The notes: generated by a model not told the origin, from the letters alone. A DNA stretch of 64,000 nt from an uncultured Clostridium sp. (GCA_934755305.1 CAKVLD010000005.1:62001-126000), one strand, 5' to 3'; positions 33,955-43,957 are shown, numbered from the stretch's first letter. Program-made: numbers and translations.

Positions 33955-34530
33955 ATGATTAATTATATATGGTTTGTACTTATATTTTTAGGCATACTAG
34001 TATCTTTAGTTACAGGAAAAGGAGATGAAGTATCTTCATATATAGTAAATTCAGCAGATAGTACAGTGAAACTAATGCTTGGCCTTATTGGAATTATGTG
34101 CTTTTGGTGTGGAGTAATGAAGGTAGCAGAAAAAAGTGGTTTAACTGAAAGATTAGCTAGAATTATGAGACCTATATTAAAAAAACTATTTAAAACTGCA
34201 GCAAAAGATGAAAAAGCTTTAGGTGCAATAGTAATGAATTTAACTGCAAATATGATGGGTTTATCTAATGCTGCAACTCCTTTTGGAATAAAAGCTATGG
34301 AAGAGATGGATAGACTTAATGACAACAAAGGAGTAGCAAGTAATGATATGGCTTTATTTTTAGTTATGAATGCAGCTTGTATTCAGTTAGTTCCTTCTAC
34401 AATTATATCTATTAGAGCAGCATGTAATTCACAAAATCCTGGAGCGATAATACTTCCAGCTATAATCTCAACAACTACAGCTTTAATTGTAGGAATAGTA
34501 TGTTGTAAAATACTTCAAAAATATTTTTAA
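33955..34530 (+). CDS. spmA: Spore maturation protein A
   Basis: Required for proper spore core dehydration in Bacillus and Clostridium. Of two adjacent ATGs, the one at 33955 is better spaced from AGGAGG (33944-33949). The 191-residue membrane protein shows GIMCFWCGVMKVAEKSGL and MNLTANMMGLSNAATPFGIKAM, both typical of the SpmA/nucleoside-recognition (Gate) fold. spmB follows after 18 bases, so they form an operon. Confidence 0.95.
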   Translation: MINYIWFVLIFLGILVSLVTGKGDEVSSYIVNSADSTVKLMLGLIGIMCFWCGVMKVAEKSGLTERLARIMRPILKKLFKTAAKDEKALGAIVMNLTANMMGLSNAATPFGIKAMEEMDRLNDNKGVASNDMALFLVMNAACIQLVPSTIISIRAACNSQNPGAIILPAIISTTTALIVGIVCCKILQKYF

Positions 34531-34548
34531 GAGGAGTTAAAAGTAATT

Positions 34549-35073
34549 ATGGGTGATTATATAACTAAAAGTATTATTGGAATTATAGTTCTGTTTATAA
34601 TCGGATATGGAATGATAAAAGGTGGAAAGGTATATGATTGGTTTATTGAAGGGGCAAAGGAAGGTCTTAAGGTATGCCTGAATATATTCCCATATTTATT
34701 AGCTATGATTATTGCTGTGGAAATATTTAAAGGAGCAAATCTTTTAGATGGTCTTAATAATTTATTAGCTCCAGTTGTTAATCTAATAGGTTTACCTAAA
34801 GAATTATTACCTTTAGTTTTAATAAAACCTTTATCTGGGAGTGGAGCAGTGGGGATATTTACCGATATAGTCCAAACTTATGGCCCTGATACTTATATTG
34901 GTCTTTTAGCTTCAGTAATTATGGGAACTACTGAAACTATTTTTTATACAGTTACAGTTTATTTTGGCGCAGTTAAAGTAAAAAAAGTTAGACATACTGT
35001 TTGGGCAGCTGTCATGGCAGATTTAGTGGCAATAATCGCAGCTATATTTATAGTAAATTTACTATTTTTTTGA
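34549..35073 (+). CDS. spmB: Spore maturation protein B
   Basis: Partner of SpmA. The 174-residue protein has several membrane helices and the Gate-domain pattern: GAKEGLKVCLNIFPYLLAMI, IKPLSGSGAVGIFTD, and MGTTETIFYTVTVYFG near the end. AGAGGAG precedes the ATG. The SpmA-SpmB pair is located away from other sporulation genes here. Confidence 0.95.
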   Translation: MGDYITKSIIGIIVLFIIGYGMIKGGKVYDWFIEGAKEGLKVCLNIFPYLLAMIIAVEIFKGANLLDGLNNLLAPVVNLIGLPKELLPLVLIKPLSGSGAVGIFTDIVQTYGPDTYIGLLASVIMGTTETIFYTVTVYFGAVKVKKVRHTVWAAVMADLVAIIAAIFIVNLLFF

Positions 35074-35138
35074 TGTTTATAACTCTATTTGTTATAATAT
35101 TAAAAAGAAGTATAAAAATGTAAGAGGGGGGCGCTGGA

Positions 35139-35864
35139 GTGATAAAAATAAATAATGTAACTAAAAGTTATAATGGAGGGAATAAAGCTGTAGATAACTT
35201 AAATTTGGAAATGAAAGATGGAGAGATATTTGGTCTTTTAGGTCCAAATGGAGCAGGAAAAACAACAACAATAAAGATGATTACAGGTATTATTAAACCG
35301 ACTTCTGGGGACATTGAAGTAAATAACTTAAGCATTTTAAAGGATACTGTAAGGGCAAAAGAACTTTTTGGATATGTTCCAGATAGTCCTGATATGTTTT
35401 TGAGATTTACAGGATTAGAGTATTTAAACTTCATGGCAGATGTTTATAAAGTAGATGGAAGTATACGTAAAGATAAAATAAAAGAATTAGCAGAAAGATT
35501 TGAAATGACAAAAGCTTTAGGTGATAAAATTCAATCTTATTCACATGGAATGAGACAAAAAATTGTAGTTATGGGAGTAATTCTTCACAATCCTAAGGTG
35601 TGGATTTTAGATGAACCATTAACAGGGTTAGATCCAAAGTCTGCTTTTATATTAAAAGAAATGATGAGAGAACATGCAGATGCAGGAAATACAGTGCTTT
35701 TTTCAACCCATGTATTAGAAGTTGCAGAAAAGTTATGTGATAAAGTAGCTATTATTAATAAAGGGCAATTAATATATAGCGGAAGTATAGATAATATGAG
35801 AACTGAATTTAAAGCAAATGAATCTTTAGAAGAGATGTTCTTGGAGCTTACTAATAATGAGTAG
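35139..35864 (+). CDS. ABC transporter ATP-binding protein
   Basis: A 241-residue nucleotide-binding domain with Walker A GPNGAGKTT (about 34-42), signature SHGMRQK, Walker B VWILDEPLTGLDP and a His-loop (STHVLE). It starts at GTG 35139 behind a G-rich ribosome region. The stop overlaps the permease start (ATG 35857), showing coupling. This is the CcmA/NatA-type exporter class; the substrate is unknown. Confidence 0.93.
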   Translation: MIKINNVTKSYNGGNKAVDNLNLEMKDGEIFGLLGPNGAGKTTTIKMITGIIKPTSGDIEVNNLSILKDTVRAKELFGYVPDSPDMFLRFTGLEYLNFMADVYKVDGSIRKDKIKELAERFEMTKALGDKIQSYSHGMRQKIVVMGVILHNPKVWILDEPLTGLDPKSAFILKEMMREHADAGNTVLFSTHVLEVAEKLCDKVAIINKGQLIYSGSIDNMRTEFKANESLEEMFLELTNNE

Positions 35865-37488
35865 ACAAGGTTTATTAATAAAGTATTTTATAGGAAATGC
35901 CCTTCAAGGAGTTTTAGGAAACAAAAAAAGAAGTCCTATAGCAATGTGTATAAGCATAATAATATTAATGGTATGTATTTCAATGCCTTTTACTGTGCTA
36001 GTACAAGACTCATATGATGTATTAGCAAAGGTTAATTTGCAAAGTTTATTAATAGAATTACTTTTAGCTACTGGTTCATTATCAGTTTTACTATTTGGAA
36101 TGTATTCTTTATTAAATACATTTTATTTTTCTAAAGATATAGAACCTATTATGCACATGCCATTTAAAAGTTCTCAAATAATATTAGGTAAATATATATC
36201 TGCTTTAGTTGAAATGTACTTATATACAGGAATTATAGTATTACCTTTAATAATATATGGAATAAAAAGTGGTGCAGGAATATTATTTTATGTTTATACT
36301 ATAATATCGTTTTTGGTATTGCCTGTTATACCTATGATAGTTGGTTCTCTAATTACCATGATATTAATGAGATTTACTAATCTGTCTAAGCATAAAGATG
36401 CTTTAAGAGTTGTAGCTGGAGTATTTGTATTAGTTTTAGTAGTTGTATTCAATTATGTAAGTCAAAAATCTAATTCATCATTAGATGGTAGTTCTAGTTT
36501 GAGTATGATTACTGATAATAGTGACTTAATAAATAGTATAAGTAACATAGTATTTACTAACTCTATATTATCAAAAGCTTTAATTTTTAGTAATGAATTT
36601 AAAGGATTTTTATTTATACTAGCATCAGTTGTAATTAGTATATGTTTATTTATTTTATACTATATTATAGGTGGAAAGTTATACTATAATAGCATAGTTG
36701 GTACTTCAGAGACTTTTAGCAAAAGAGAAGATGTATTTGAAGCAAGGAATATAGATAAAGCAGTTAAAAAGAATTCAGAGTTTAGAGCTTTATTTAATAA
36801 AGAAATAAGGACACTTTTTAGAAATCCACAGTTTTTTATAAATGGAGTTGCAATGATTTTGTATATGCCTGCCATATTAGGGATAGTATGTTTTAGTAAT
36901 GGTAATTTAGAGAGAATAAGAAATGCCTTACAATCAAGTACAAATTTTTATGGCTATGCTTTAGTAGGTGTTTTTCTTTTTTCTACAATGGGGATTTCAG
37001 GAGGAGGTGCAGCTATAACAGCTGTATCAAGAGAAGGAAAAGAATTTTTTGTTTCAAAATATATTCCTATAGAACCTAAAAAGCAAATTTTAGCTAAGAT
37101 AGTTGCATCAGTATCTATTAACTTAATAGCTTGCATTATATCTATTGGAGTACTGATATTTTTAAAGGTACCAGTAGATTTGTTATTATTATCAATAGTT
37201 ATATCTATATTATCAATAATAACAATGTCTCTAATGGAGTTATTTATAGATTATAAAGATCCAAGGCTTGATTGGCAATCTGAAAGAGATATTTATAAAA
37301 GAAATTTTTTGCCTGTTATAATGCCTTTTGCAGTTTGCATATTAGCAGGAGCCCTAGCATATATTAATTTCTTAATAGGAAACTATTTAATTCTTTTTTT
37401 AATAATGTCTATTATTTTATGTATAATTTCATTTATATTTTATAATATGATAAATAGGGTTGGATTAAAATTGTATACAGAAGATTAA
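35857..37488 (+). CDS. ABC-2-type exporter permease
   Basis: A 543-residue integral membrane protein with about 12 hydrophobic segments, overlapping the ATPase gene by eight bases. The first segment is IAMCISIIILMVCISMPF. A long soluble loop at about 285-325 includes KNSEFRALFNKEIRTLFRNP, a stretch typical of large ABC-2 permeases. The substrate is unknown; there is no adjacent immunity or peptide gene. Confidence 0.88.
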   Translation: MSRQGLLIKYFIGNALQGVLGNKKRSPIAMCISIIILMVCISMPFTVLVQDSYDVLAKVNLQSLLIELLLATGSLSVLLFGMYSLLNTFYFSKDIEPIMHMPFKSSQIILGKYISALVEMYLYTGIIVLPLIIYGIKSGAGILFYVYTIISFLVLPVIPMIVGSLITMILMRFTNLSKHKDALRVVAGVFVLVLVVVFNYVSQKSNSSLDGSSSLSMITDNSDLINSISNIVFTNSILSKALIFSNEFKGFLFILASVVISICLFILYYIIGGKLYYNSIVGTSETFSKREDVFEARNIDKAVKKNSEFRALFNKEIRTLFRNPQFFINGVAMILYMPAILGIVCFSNGNLERIRNALQSSTNFYGYALVGVFLFSTMGISGGGAAITAVSREGKEFFVSKYIPIEPKKQILAKIVASVSINLIACIISIGVLIFLKVPVDLLLLSIVISILSIITMSLMELFIDYKDPRLDWQSERDIYKRNFLPVIMPFAVCILAGALAYINFLIGNYLILFLIMSIILCIISFIFYNMINRVGLKLYTED

Positions 37489-37492
37489 TTCT

Positions 37493-37532
37493 AAAAAGCT
37501 GGTTTCAATGGATAAAGGAACCAGCTTTTTTA
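37493..37532 (+). terminator. Terminator of the ABC operon
   Basis: Stem AAAAAGCTGGTTT/GGAACCAGCTTTTTT with a loop of about 12 nt. Confidence 0.85.
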
Positions 37533-37599
37533 AATACTGACGTAGGTTAAAAAAAAGTAGTATAATATTCTTAATAAACTAGAAAAGGATGGTAAAAGT

Positions 37600-38850
37600 A
37601 TGAATAGTGCAGTATTTAAAAATAATAGAGAAAAACTTATGAAAACAATAGAAGATAACTCTATAGTTATACTTTTTGCAGGAAATGCACCAAAGAAAAG
37701 TGCTGATGAACAATATAGTTTTACACCAAATAGAAACTTTTACTACTTCACAGGAATAGAAGAAGAGGAACATATTTTAGTATTAACTAAGATTAATGGT
37801 GAAGTAAAAGAGTATATGTACTTAAAAGAAATTGATGAAGAAATGGAAAGATGGGTAGGAAAATCTTTAAGAGATAATGAAGCTAAAGAAATTTCTGCTG
37901 TAGAAAATGTTTCATATAAGAATGATTTTGAAGGATTCTTAAATAGATTATTTAGCGGAGTAGAAGATATAAATGTTTATTTAGACATGGAAAGGGATTC
38001 TTATAATAGCTTAAGCAATATAGTTGGAGCATTTGCAAAAGAACTTATAGAAAAATATCCATATGTAAGAGTGAAGAATGTTTATCCAAAGGTGGTACCT
38101 TTAAGATTAGTTAAATCTAAAGAAGAAATAGCAGAACTTCAAAAAGCTATAGATATAACTATAGAAGGTGTAAATTCATTAATGAAGAATGCTAAAGATG
38201 GAATGAAGGAATATGAATTAGAAGCATATTTTGAATTTGCATGTAAGAGCAGAGGAGTAAAAGATTATGCATTCAAGACTATAGCTGCAGCAGGAAAGAA
38301 TGCAACTATACTACATTATGTTGATAATAATAGTGAAATGAAAGATGGAGATTTAATTCTTTTTGATTTAGGTGCTCAACATAATTATTATAATGGAGAT
38401 ATTTCTAGAACATTCCCTGTAAACGGAAAGTTCACAGATAGACAAAAGGAAGTTTATGAAGCAGTACTTAGAGTAAATGAAGCTGTTATATCAGAAATAA
38501 AACCAGGTGTTAAGTTCTTAGAATTAAATAAGAAAGCAACTGATATGATTGCTGAAGAATGTATAAAACTTGGATTAATTAAAGAAAAATCAGAAGTAAG
38601 AAAATACTATTGGCATAGCATTGGTCATAGCTTAGGATTAGATACGCATGATATAACTACTCCAAGTAGAGATATTACTTTTGAAGAAGGAATGGTTTGG
38701 ACTGTAGAACCAGGAATTTATATAGCAGAAGAAGGTATTGGAATTAGAATAGAAGATGACGTAGTAGTAACTAAAGATGGTGTAGATGTTTTAACTAAAA
38801 ATATGATTAAGTCAGTAGAAGAAATTGAGAGTTATATGGCTAATAATTAG
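37600..38850 (+). CDS. pepP: Xaa-Pro aminopeptidase (M24 family)
   Basis: Removes N-terminal residues before proline. The 416-residue protein has an N-terminal aminopeptidase-P domain (NREKLMKTIEDNSIVILFAG, FTPNRNFYYFTGI). The metal site of the pita-bread fold is complete: Asp in FDLGAQ and NGDISRTF, His in SIGHSLGLDTHD, and Glu in TVEPGIYI and GIRIEDDV. It is cytosolic, with an ATG after AAAGGATGG. Confidence 0.93.
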   Translation: MNSAVFKNNREKLMKTIEDNSIVILFAGNAPKKSADEQYSFTPNRNFYYFTGIEEEEHILVLTKINGEVKEYMYLKEIDEEMERWVGKSLRDNEAKEISAVENVSYKNDFEGFLNRLFSGVEDINVYLDMERDSYNSLSNIVGAFAKELIEKYPYVRVKNVYPKVVPLRLVKSKEEIAELQKAIDITIEGVNSLMKNAKDGMKEYELEAYFEFACKSRGVKDYAFKTIAAAGKNATILHYVDNNSEMKDGDLILFDLGAQHNYYNGDISRTFPVNGKFTDRQKEVYEAVLRVNEAVISEIKPGVKFLELNKKATDMIAEECIKLGLIKEKSEVRKYYWHSIGHSLGLDTHDITTPSRDITFEEGMVWTVEPGIYIAEEGIGIRIEDDVVVTKDGVDVLTKNMIKSVEEIESYMANN

Positions 38851-38916
38851 TATAAAAGTTTAATGTTAGGGTAACATAAATCATATATCATTTTAATAAA
38901 TTAGGAGATGGTTTTA

Positions 38917-39237
38917 GTGGTTTGTGATACAAAAACTTTATTTTTAGCAGGTATAGGAGCAGCAGCTTTAACCTATGATAAAGTAAATGATATGTTATCT
39001 ATGTTAGTTCAAAAAGGTAAGTTGACAGTAGATGACGGTATAGAACTTACAGAAGAGTTAAAAAAAGATGTAAAAGAAACAGCTGTGCAGGCTAAAGATA
39101 ATATGGCTCAAACAATAAATAACATAAAGCCATTAACTAAAGAAGATTTAAAAGAGGTCTTGGAAGATATGAATTATGCTACAAAAGTAGATATTATACA
39201 ATTACAAAGGTGCCTAGAAAATTTAGATCAAAATTAA
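38917..39237 (+). CDS. Phasin-like small protein
   Basis: The start is probably GTG 38917, nine bases after AGGAG; the in-frame ATG 38908 abuts the ribosome site. The protein is 106 residues: a hydrophobic N-terminus (TLFLAGIGAAALTYDKV), then amphipathic helices with Lys/Glu (GIELTEELKKDVKET). This organisation resembles phasin-superfamily proteins that commonly neighbour ABC1-kinase genes. The ubiB-like gene follows after about 60 bases. Confidence 0.7.
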   Translation: MVCDTKTLFLAGIGAAALTYDKVNDMLSMLVQKGKLTVDDGIELTEELKKDVKETAVQAKDNMAQTINNIKPLTKEDLKEVLEDMNYATKVDIIQLQRCLENLDQN

Positions 39238-39245
39238 ATATAAAA

Positions 39246-39283
39246 AGAATTCCCTTACTTATATGCAAGTGAGGGAATTTTTA
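39246..39283 (+). terminator. Attenuator or terminator between phasin-like and ubiB-like genes
   Basis: Stem AATTCCCTTACTT/AAGTGAGGGAATT with a 6-nt loop and TTTTAT. It lies within 20 bases of the next start and may reduce rather than block readthrough. Confidence 0.8.
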
Positions 39284-39298
39284 TAGGAGTTGATTAAT

Positions 39299-40909
39299 AT
39301 GAAGGAAAAAGCTACAGAGAGGCTTAACGAGATTATAAAAATTTTTGCTTTATATGGCTCTGAAATCATTATAGAAAATAAATTGAAGCATACAAAAAAA
39401 GCAGCTCAAAACTTAAGGAAAGCCTTTGAAGAACTAGGTCCTACCTTTGTAAAAATAGGACAGATATTAAGTACAAGAGCAGATATATTTCCCAAGGAAT
39501 ATATTTATGAGCTTAGTAAATTACAAGATTCAGTTAAAGCGGAAAGCTATGATGTAGTTAAAAATATTTTTAAGGAATCTTTACATAAAAATATAGAAGA
39601 TTGCTTTGAAAGCTTTAGTGAAATCCCCATTGCTTCAGCATCTATTTCGCAAGTTCATAGAGGAGTATTAATAAATGGAACAGAAGTAGTTATTAAGGTA
39701 CAAAGGCCTGGAATATATAAGAAGATGAAGGTGGATATTTCTATATTAAAAAGAATAATTAAGCTTACTAGAATAAGTTCTTACATACATTTTGTTGATT
39801 TATTAGATGTGCTAAATGAATTAGAACTTACTGTAGAAAGAGAATTAGACTTTAAAGTAGAGGTAGGCAGTATAAAAAGATTTAAGGAAAATAACAAAAA
39901 TATAGTTCCTATATATGTTCCAAGTTTAGTAGATGAACTTTGTAGTAATAAGATAATAGTATTAGAAGAAATTAAAGGTTTTAAAATCAATAATATAGAA
40001 AAAATGAGGGAAGAAAATTATAATACTGAGGATATAGCTAAAAAGTTAGCTTTATGCTATTGTAAGCAAATCTTTGATGATGGCTTTTTTCATGGTGATC
40101 CTCATCCAGGAAATATACTTATTTATAAAAATAAAATTTGCTTTATTGATTTTGGAATAATGGGTGAATTAAATAAATACATAAGGAAATCTTTAAATGA
40201 CGTTATATTTGCAATAATAACTAAAGATAAAAATGGCTTAGTAGATTTTCTATTAGGTATTGGCATAAAAAACGGAAGGATTAATAGAGCTATGCTATAT
40301 CGAGATGTGTCTTATCTTTTTGATACTTATGTAAGCACTAGCTTAAAAAATATAAAGATATCTGTGCTATTTGAAGAGATATTTTCTATAACTAGAAATA
40401 ATAATATACAATTTCCTAGGGAGTTAATAACTTTGTTTAGGGGATTAGTTATATTAGAAGGCGTTATAGTAGAAATTGATTCAAGTGTTAATATACTATC
40501 TGTAGTAAAATCCTTTGTGAAAAATAGAGAGGGATTTGATATAACCAAGATAATAAATAGTGAGAAAATAATTTTATCTGCCTATTCTTTTGTGAGAGAC
40601 ACAATAAACATACCTAGTAAAACTATAGAGGTATTAAATAATATTTCTAGCGATGGAGGAAAGATAAATTTTAAAATATCAGATATAGATAAAATATTAA
40701 AAAATATTCATGAGATGGTAAATAGATTAACTTGTGGACTTATGATTGCATCTTTATTAATTTCATCATCCTTAATAATAAAAGTTCAAGGTGAAGCAGG
40801 ATATAGTGGGATTTCCAAGGTAGGGGTAGCGGGATACTTATTTTCAGCAATATTTGCTATTATACTTCTTATTTCAATGATAAAAGCTAAGAAATTTAAT
40901 AAAAAGTAA
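39299..40909 (+). CDS. ABC1/AarF (UbiB-like) atypical kinase
   Basis: The start is ATG 39299 after AGGAG. The 536-residue protein has the family motifs FVKIGQILSTRADIFP (KxGQ), IASASISQVHRG (modified nucleotide loop), VVIKVQRPGI and HGDPHPGNIL, plus a DFG-like IDFGIMGEL. Two C-terminal membrane helices are seen (about 475-495 and 505-525). UbiB is linked to ubiquinone synthesis in respiring bacteria. An anaerobic Clostridium is not expected to make ubiquinone, so another lipid-related role is probable. Confidence 0.9.
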   Translation: MKEKATERLNEIIKIFALYGSEIIIENKLKHTKKAAQNLRKAFEELGPTFVKIGQILSTRADIFPKEYIYELSKLQDSVKAESYDVVKNIFKESLHKNIEDCFESFSEIPIASASISQVHRGVLINGTEVVIKVQRPGIYKKMKVDISILKRIIKLTRISSYIHFVDLLDVLNELELTVERELDFKVEVGSIKRFKENNKNIVPIYVPSLVDELCSNKIIVLEEIKGFKINNIEKMREENYNTEDIAKKLALCYCKQIFDDGFFHGDPHPGNILIYKNKICFIDFGIMGELNKYIRKSLNDVIFAIITKDKNGLVDFLLGIGIKNGRINRAMLYRDVSYLFDTYVSTSLKNIKISVLFEEIFSITRNNNIQFPRELITLFRGLVILEGVIVEIDSSVNILSVVKSFVKNREGFDITKIINSEKIILSAYSFVRDTINIPSKTIEVLNNISSDGGKINFKISDIDKILKNIHEMVNRLTCGLMIASLLISSSLIIKVQGEAGYSGISKVGVAGYLFSAIFAIILLISMIKAKKFNKK

Positions 40910-40957
40910 AGCAATCTATTGAAATATTAAACAAATATGCTTATAATTAAAATAAAT

Positions 40958-41145
40958 AGTGAATAAGGAAGAGGTAGAGGCGCGATATTTAATAGTATTA
41001 TTGTGGACGTAAGCAGAATGAAGCAATAAGAAAGGAACTGTCGCCGAAGTATAGAATTAATGCTTTAATATTCTAATACTGGGTTTATGTATAATATGCA
41101 TAAGACTGTCACAAATTATTTTTGTGTTGAGCTATCATTCAGGAT
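40958..41145 (+). promoter_or_regulatory. Lysine riboswitch (L-box)
   Basis: The conserved blocks are in order: AGAGGTAGAGGCGCGAT, AAGGAACTGTCGCCGAAG, CTGGGTTTATG, ATAAGACTGTCAC and GAGCTATCATTCAGG. This is the lysine aptamer layout known from lysC leaders. A terminator at 41163-41196 is the likely expression platform. Confidence 0.93.
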
Positions 41146-41162
41146 TTTTTTAGTGTTTATAA

Positions 41163-41196
41163 AACCTTGAGTGTTACTCGAGGTTTTTTTGTTTTA
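41163..41196 (+). terminator. Regulated terminator of the lysine riboswitch
   Basis: Stem AAAACCTTGAG/CTCGAGGTTTT with a short loop and a T tract. Confidence 0.85.
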
Positions 41197-41250
41197 CAAA
41201 GATGATTAAACCTCTAATTCTTAATCACAAAAAAAATTAGGGAGGAAATT

Positions 41251-42960
41251 ATGAAAAACAAAAAATATCTAGTATTATTATCGACTCTATTACTTGTAAT
41301 ATTGTCTTCAACTACTGTTTTTGCAGCAGATGCAGAAACTATAGCAAGTAATGCAGAACATTTTGGAATATGGACTATAATTCCACCATTAGTAGCTATA
41401 GTTCTTGCATTTATATCTAAGAATGTTGTTATTTCTTTATTTATAGGTGCATTATCAGGATGTTTTATGCTTCAATTATCAGGTTTTGGAATAATAGGTG
41501 CCATAGTTCATTCATTTTTATACTTTGTAGAAGTAGCACTTAATTCTTTAGCTGATCCTTGGAATGCAGGTATTGTACTTCAAGTGTTAGTTATAGGAGG
41601 TATTATTAATTTAGTATCAAAAATGGGAGGAGCTAAAGCTATAGCAGAAGCTCTTGCAAAGAAAGCAAAAACTCCTAGAAGTACTCAAATAGTAACTTGG
41701 CTTTTAGGGCTTATAGTATTTTTTGATGACTATGCTAACTCTTTAATAGTAGGACCTATAATGAAGCCAGTAGCAGATAAGATGAAGGTTTCAAGAGAAA
41801 AGTTAGCTTTTGTGATAGATGCAACAGCAGCACCAATTGCAGGACTTGCAATAATATCTACATGGATAGGTTTAGAAGTTGGTTTAATAAAGGATGCGTT
41901 TGATTCAATAGGTCAAGATGTAGATGCTTTTGGAGTATTTTTACAAACTATACCTTTTAGATTTTATAATATATTAATCTTAGCTTTTGTTGTAATAACA
42001 GCACTTGCTCTTAGAGAATTTGGTCCTATGAGAAAAGCAGAAATAAAAGCTAGAAAAGGTGAACAAGTTCTAAAAGATATTAACTTTGATAAAGCAACAG
42101 CAGAAGAAGCAGAAGTTAAAGAAGGTATAAAGTTAAGTATATGGAATGCAATAATTCCAATAGGTACTTTAATAATTACAGCATTAATTGCTTTCTACTA
42201 TAGTGGATATTCAACAGTTATGAATGGTGACGATACAGCAGTTCAAGCTATATTTAATAGTTCACTATTTTCATTTGAAGCTATAAGAACAGCCTTTAGT
42301 AATGCAGATGCATCAATAGCATTATTCCAATCAGCGTTATTTTCAAGTATAGTAACTATAGCTTTAGCTGTGTTTAAAAAGATATTTACTATATCAGAAG
42401 CTATTGATACATGGATTGATGGTATGAAAGGATTAATAATAACAGGGGTAATATTAATCTTAGCATGGTCATTAGGGGCAGTTATTAAGGAACTTGGAAC
42501 AGCATCATATTTAGTAACTTTACTATCATCATCAATACCAAAATTCTTATTACCAAGTGTAATATTTATATTTGGAGCTGTAATTTCATTCTCAACAGGA
42601 ACAGCTTACGGAACAATGGGAATATTAATGCCACTTGCAATTCCACTAGCATTCTCAATATCACCAGATATGAGCTATGTAGTTATTAGTACAAGTGCAG
42701 TATTAACAGGAGCAATATTTGGGGATCATTGCTCGCCTATATCAGATACAACAATTCTTTCTTCTATGGGAGCAGGGTGTGATCATATAGAACATGTTAG
42801 AACTCAAATGTGGTATTCACTATTTGTTGGGGCAATAACTATAGTGTGTGGATATATTCCAGCAGGTCTTGGAATTCCTGTGTATATAGTTTTACCAGTT
42901 GCAATTGCAGTATTAACAGCTTTAACTTATATAATAGGAAAACCGGTAGACGTAGAATAA
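41251..42960 (+). CDS. NhaC-family transporter, probable lysine transporter (LysW type)
   Basis: A 569-residue membrane protein with about 12 helices and a cleavable or anchor-like N-terminal hydrophobic segment ending VFAADAET. IVFFDDYANSLIVGPIMKPV, FSTGTAYGTMGILMPLAIPLA and GDHCSPISDTTILSSMGAGCDHIEHV are NhaC-family landmarks. The family was first described as Na+/H+ antiporters, but lysine-riboswitch-controlled members have been predicted to import lysine. The riboswitch directly upstream favours that role here. Monocistronic. Confidence 0.88.
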   Translation: MKNKKYLVLLSTLLLVILSSTTVFAADAETIASNAEHFGIWTIIPPLVAIVLAFISKNVVISLFIGALSGCFMLQLSGFGIIGAIVHSFLYFVEVALNSLADPWNAGIVLQVLVIGGIINLVSKMGGAKAIAEALAKKAKTPRSTQIVTWLLGLIVFFDDYANSLIVGPIMKPVADKMKVSREKLAFVIDATAAPIAGLAIISTWIGLEVGLIKDAFDSIGQDVDAFGVFLQTIPFRFYNILILAFVVITALALREFGPMRKAEIKARKGEQVLKDINFDKATAEEAEVKEGIKLSIWNAIIPIGTLIITALIAFYYSGYSTVMNGDDTAVQAIFNSSLFSFEAIRTAFSNADASIALFQSALFSSIVTIALAVFKKIFTISEAIDTWIDGMKGLIITGVILILAWSLGAVIKELGTASYLVTLLSSSIPKFLLPSVIFIFGAVISFSTGTAYGTMGILMPLAIPLAFSISPDMSYVVISTSAVLTGAIFGDHCSPISDTTILSSMGAGCDHIEHVRTQMWYSLFVGAITIVCGYIPAGLGIPVYIVLPVAIAVLTALTYIIGKPVDVE

Positions 42961-42997
42961 GTAATAAAATATAAAAATAAAGGGCTATTGTAATAGG

Positions 42998-43047
42998 AAA
43001 AAAGGTATCTTAATAGTAATTAATACTTTAAGATACCTTTTATTGTT
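42998..43047. terminator. Bidirectional terminator
   Basis: Stem AAAGGTATCTTA/TAAGATACCTTT between the convergent transporter and FUSC-like genes. Confidence 0.8.
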
Positions 43048-43089
43048 TGCTTATATAATCAATAAATTTTCCTACGACATCTCTACCTT

Positions 43090-43575
43090 TTAAGCTACTG
43101 GTGGGTTTATAAACTTATTTACAAGAATAGCTACAACTACTCCTATACCAGTGTCAATCATTCTACCTATTGCATAATAATATGGGTCCATAGAGTTATA
43201 ATTACATAGAATAGCAGATATAACTATACATGATATAATTACTGAGCCTGGTCTTTTGATGATTGTACATATGTATATTGCTAAACTTATACACATAGCT
43301 GCTATTAGAGCTCTAAAGTTGATAAGAATGTGAAAGTTGTCTAGTATAAAAACGGCAAAAAGTCCTATTATACCGCCAATACCAGTACCTAAAAGTCTGT
43401 TTTTTCCCATGGTTACAGAACTTTCAACTGTATCTTTTAAACACATAACGGCAGCTATACAAGCAAAAAATCCATTAGTATTATTAAAGAAGTCAAAAAT
43501 AACCATACAAATGAATACTGCTAGAGCTGTTTTTAAATTTCTAAGTCCTATTTTAGGCAATTTAATTTTTTTCAC
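43090..43575 (-). CDS. FUSC / aromatic-acid-exporter-like membrane protein
   Basis: A 161-residue protein starting after GGAGGTGCCACGTG. It has four or five helices and the FUSC N-terminal pattern GLRNLKTALAVFICMVIFDF, then MGKNRLLGTGIGGIIGLFAVF and PYYYAIGRMIDTGIGVVVAILVN. Only the membrane half of the family is present. The substrate is unknown. Confidence 0.82.
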   Translation of the reverse strand: MKKIKLPKIGLRNLKTALAVFICMVIFDFFNNTNGFFACIAAVMCLKDTVESSVTMGKNRLLGTGIGGIIGLFAVFILDNFHILINFRALIAAMCISLAIYICTIIKRPGSVIISCIVISAILCNYNSMDPYYYAIGRMIDTGIGVVVAILVNKFINPPVA

Positions 43576-43679
43576 GTGGCACCTCCATATTAAATTAATA
43601 TTATATCATATGAAAAAAGAAATATGGAATGGTAAAAATAATTGACAGAGGTATTTTTTTGATTTATCATAAAAATAAT

Positions 43680-43957
43680 AAAGGCAATGAAGAGAAGAGT
43701 AATAAAATTAGAGGTTTAAAGAGAGCTAACATATGCTGAAAGTTAGTAACTAAAAGTTTTATGAAGATGGTCTTGGAGCTAAATTATTGAGCATAAAAAT
43801 GTTAGGTAATTTCGGGAGCAACCGTTATATTGCATGGTGATGATGGTCACCTATAGAGTTTCTTATTGTGAAGTAAGAAAAAAGTAGAGTGGTAACGCGT
43901 AATATTAGTTTAATACGTCTCTATATAGGTAAAAGTAACCTATATAGAGACTTTTTT
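43680..43957 (+). promoter_or_regulatory. T-box leader of metG
   Basis: The T-box sequence AGAGTGGTAACGCG is at 43886-43899. A strong terminator GTCTCTATATAGG/CCTATATAGAGAC with a T run follows (43917-43957). An ATG in GTTTTATGAAGATGG (near 43757) suits a methionine specifier. The fold was read by eye only. Confidence 0.88.
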
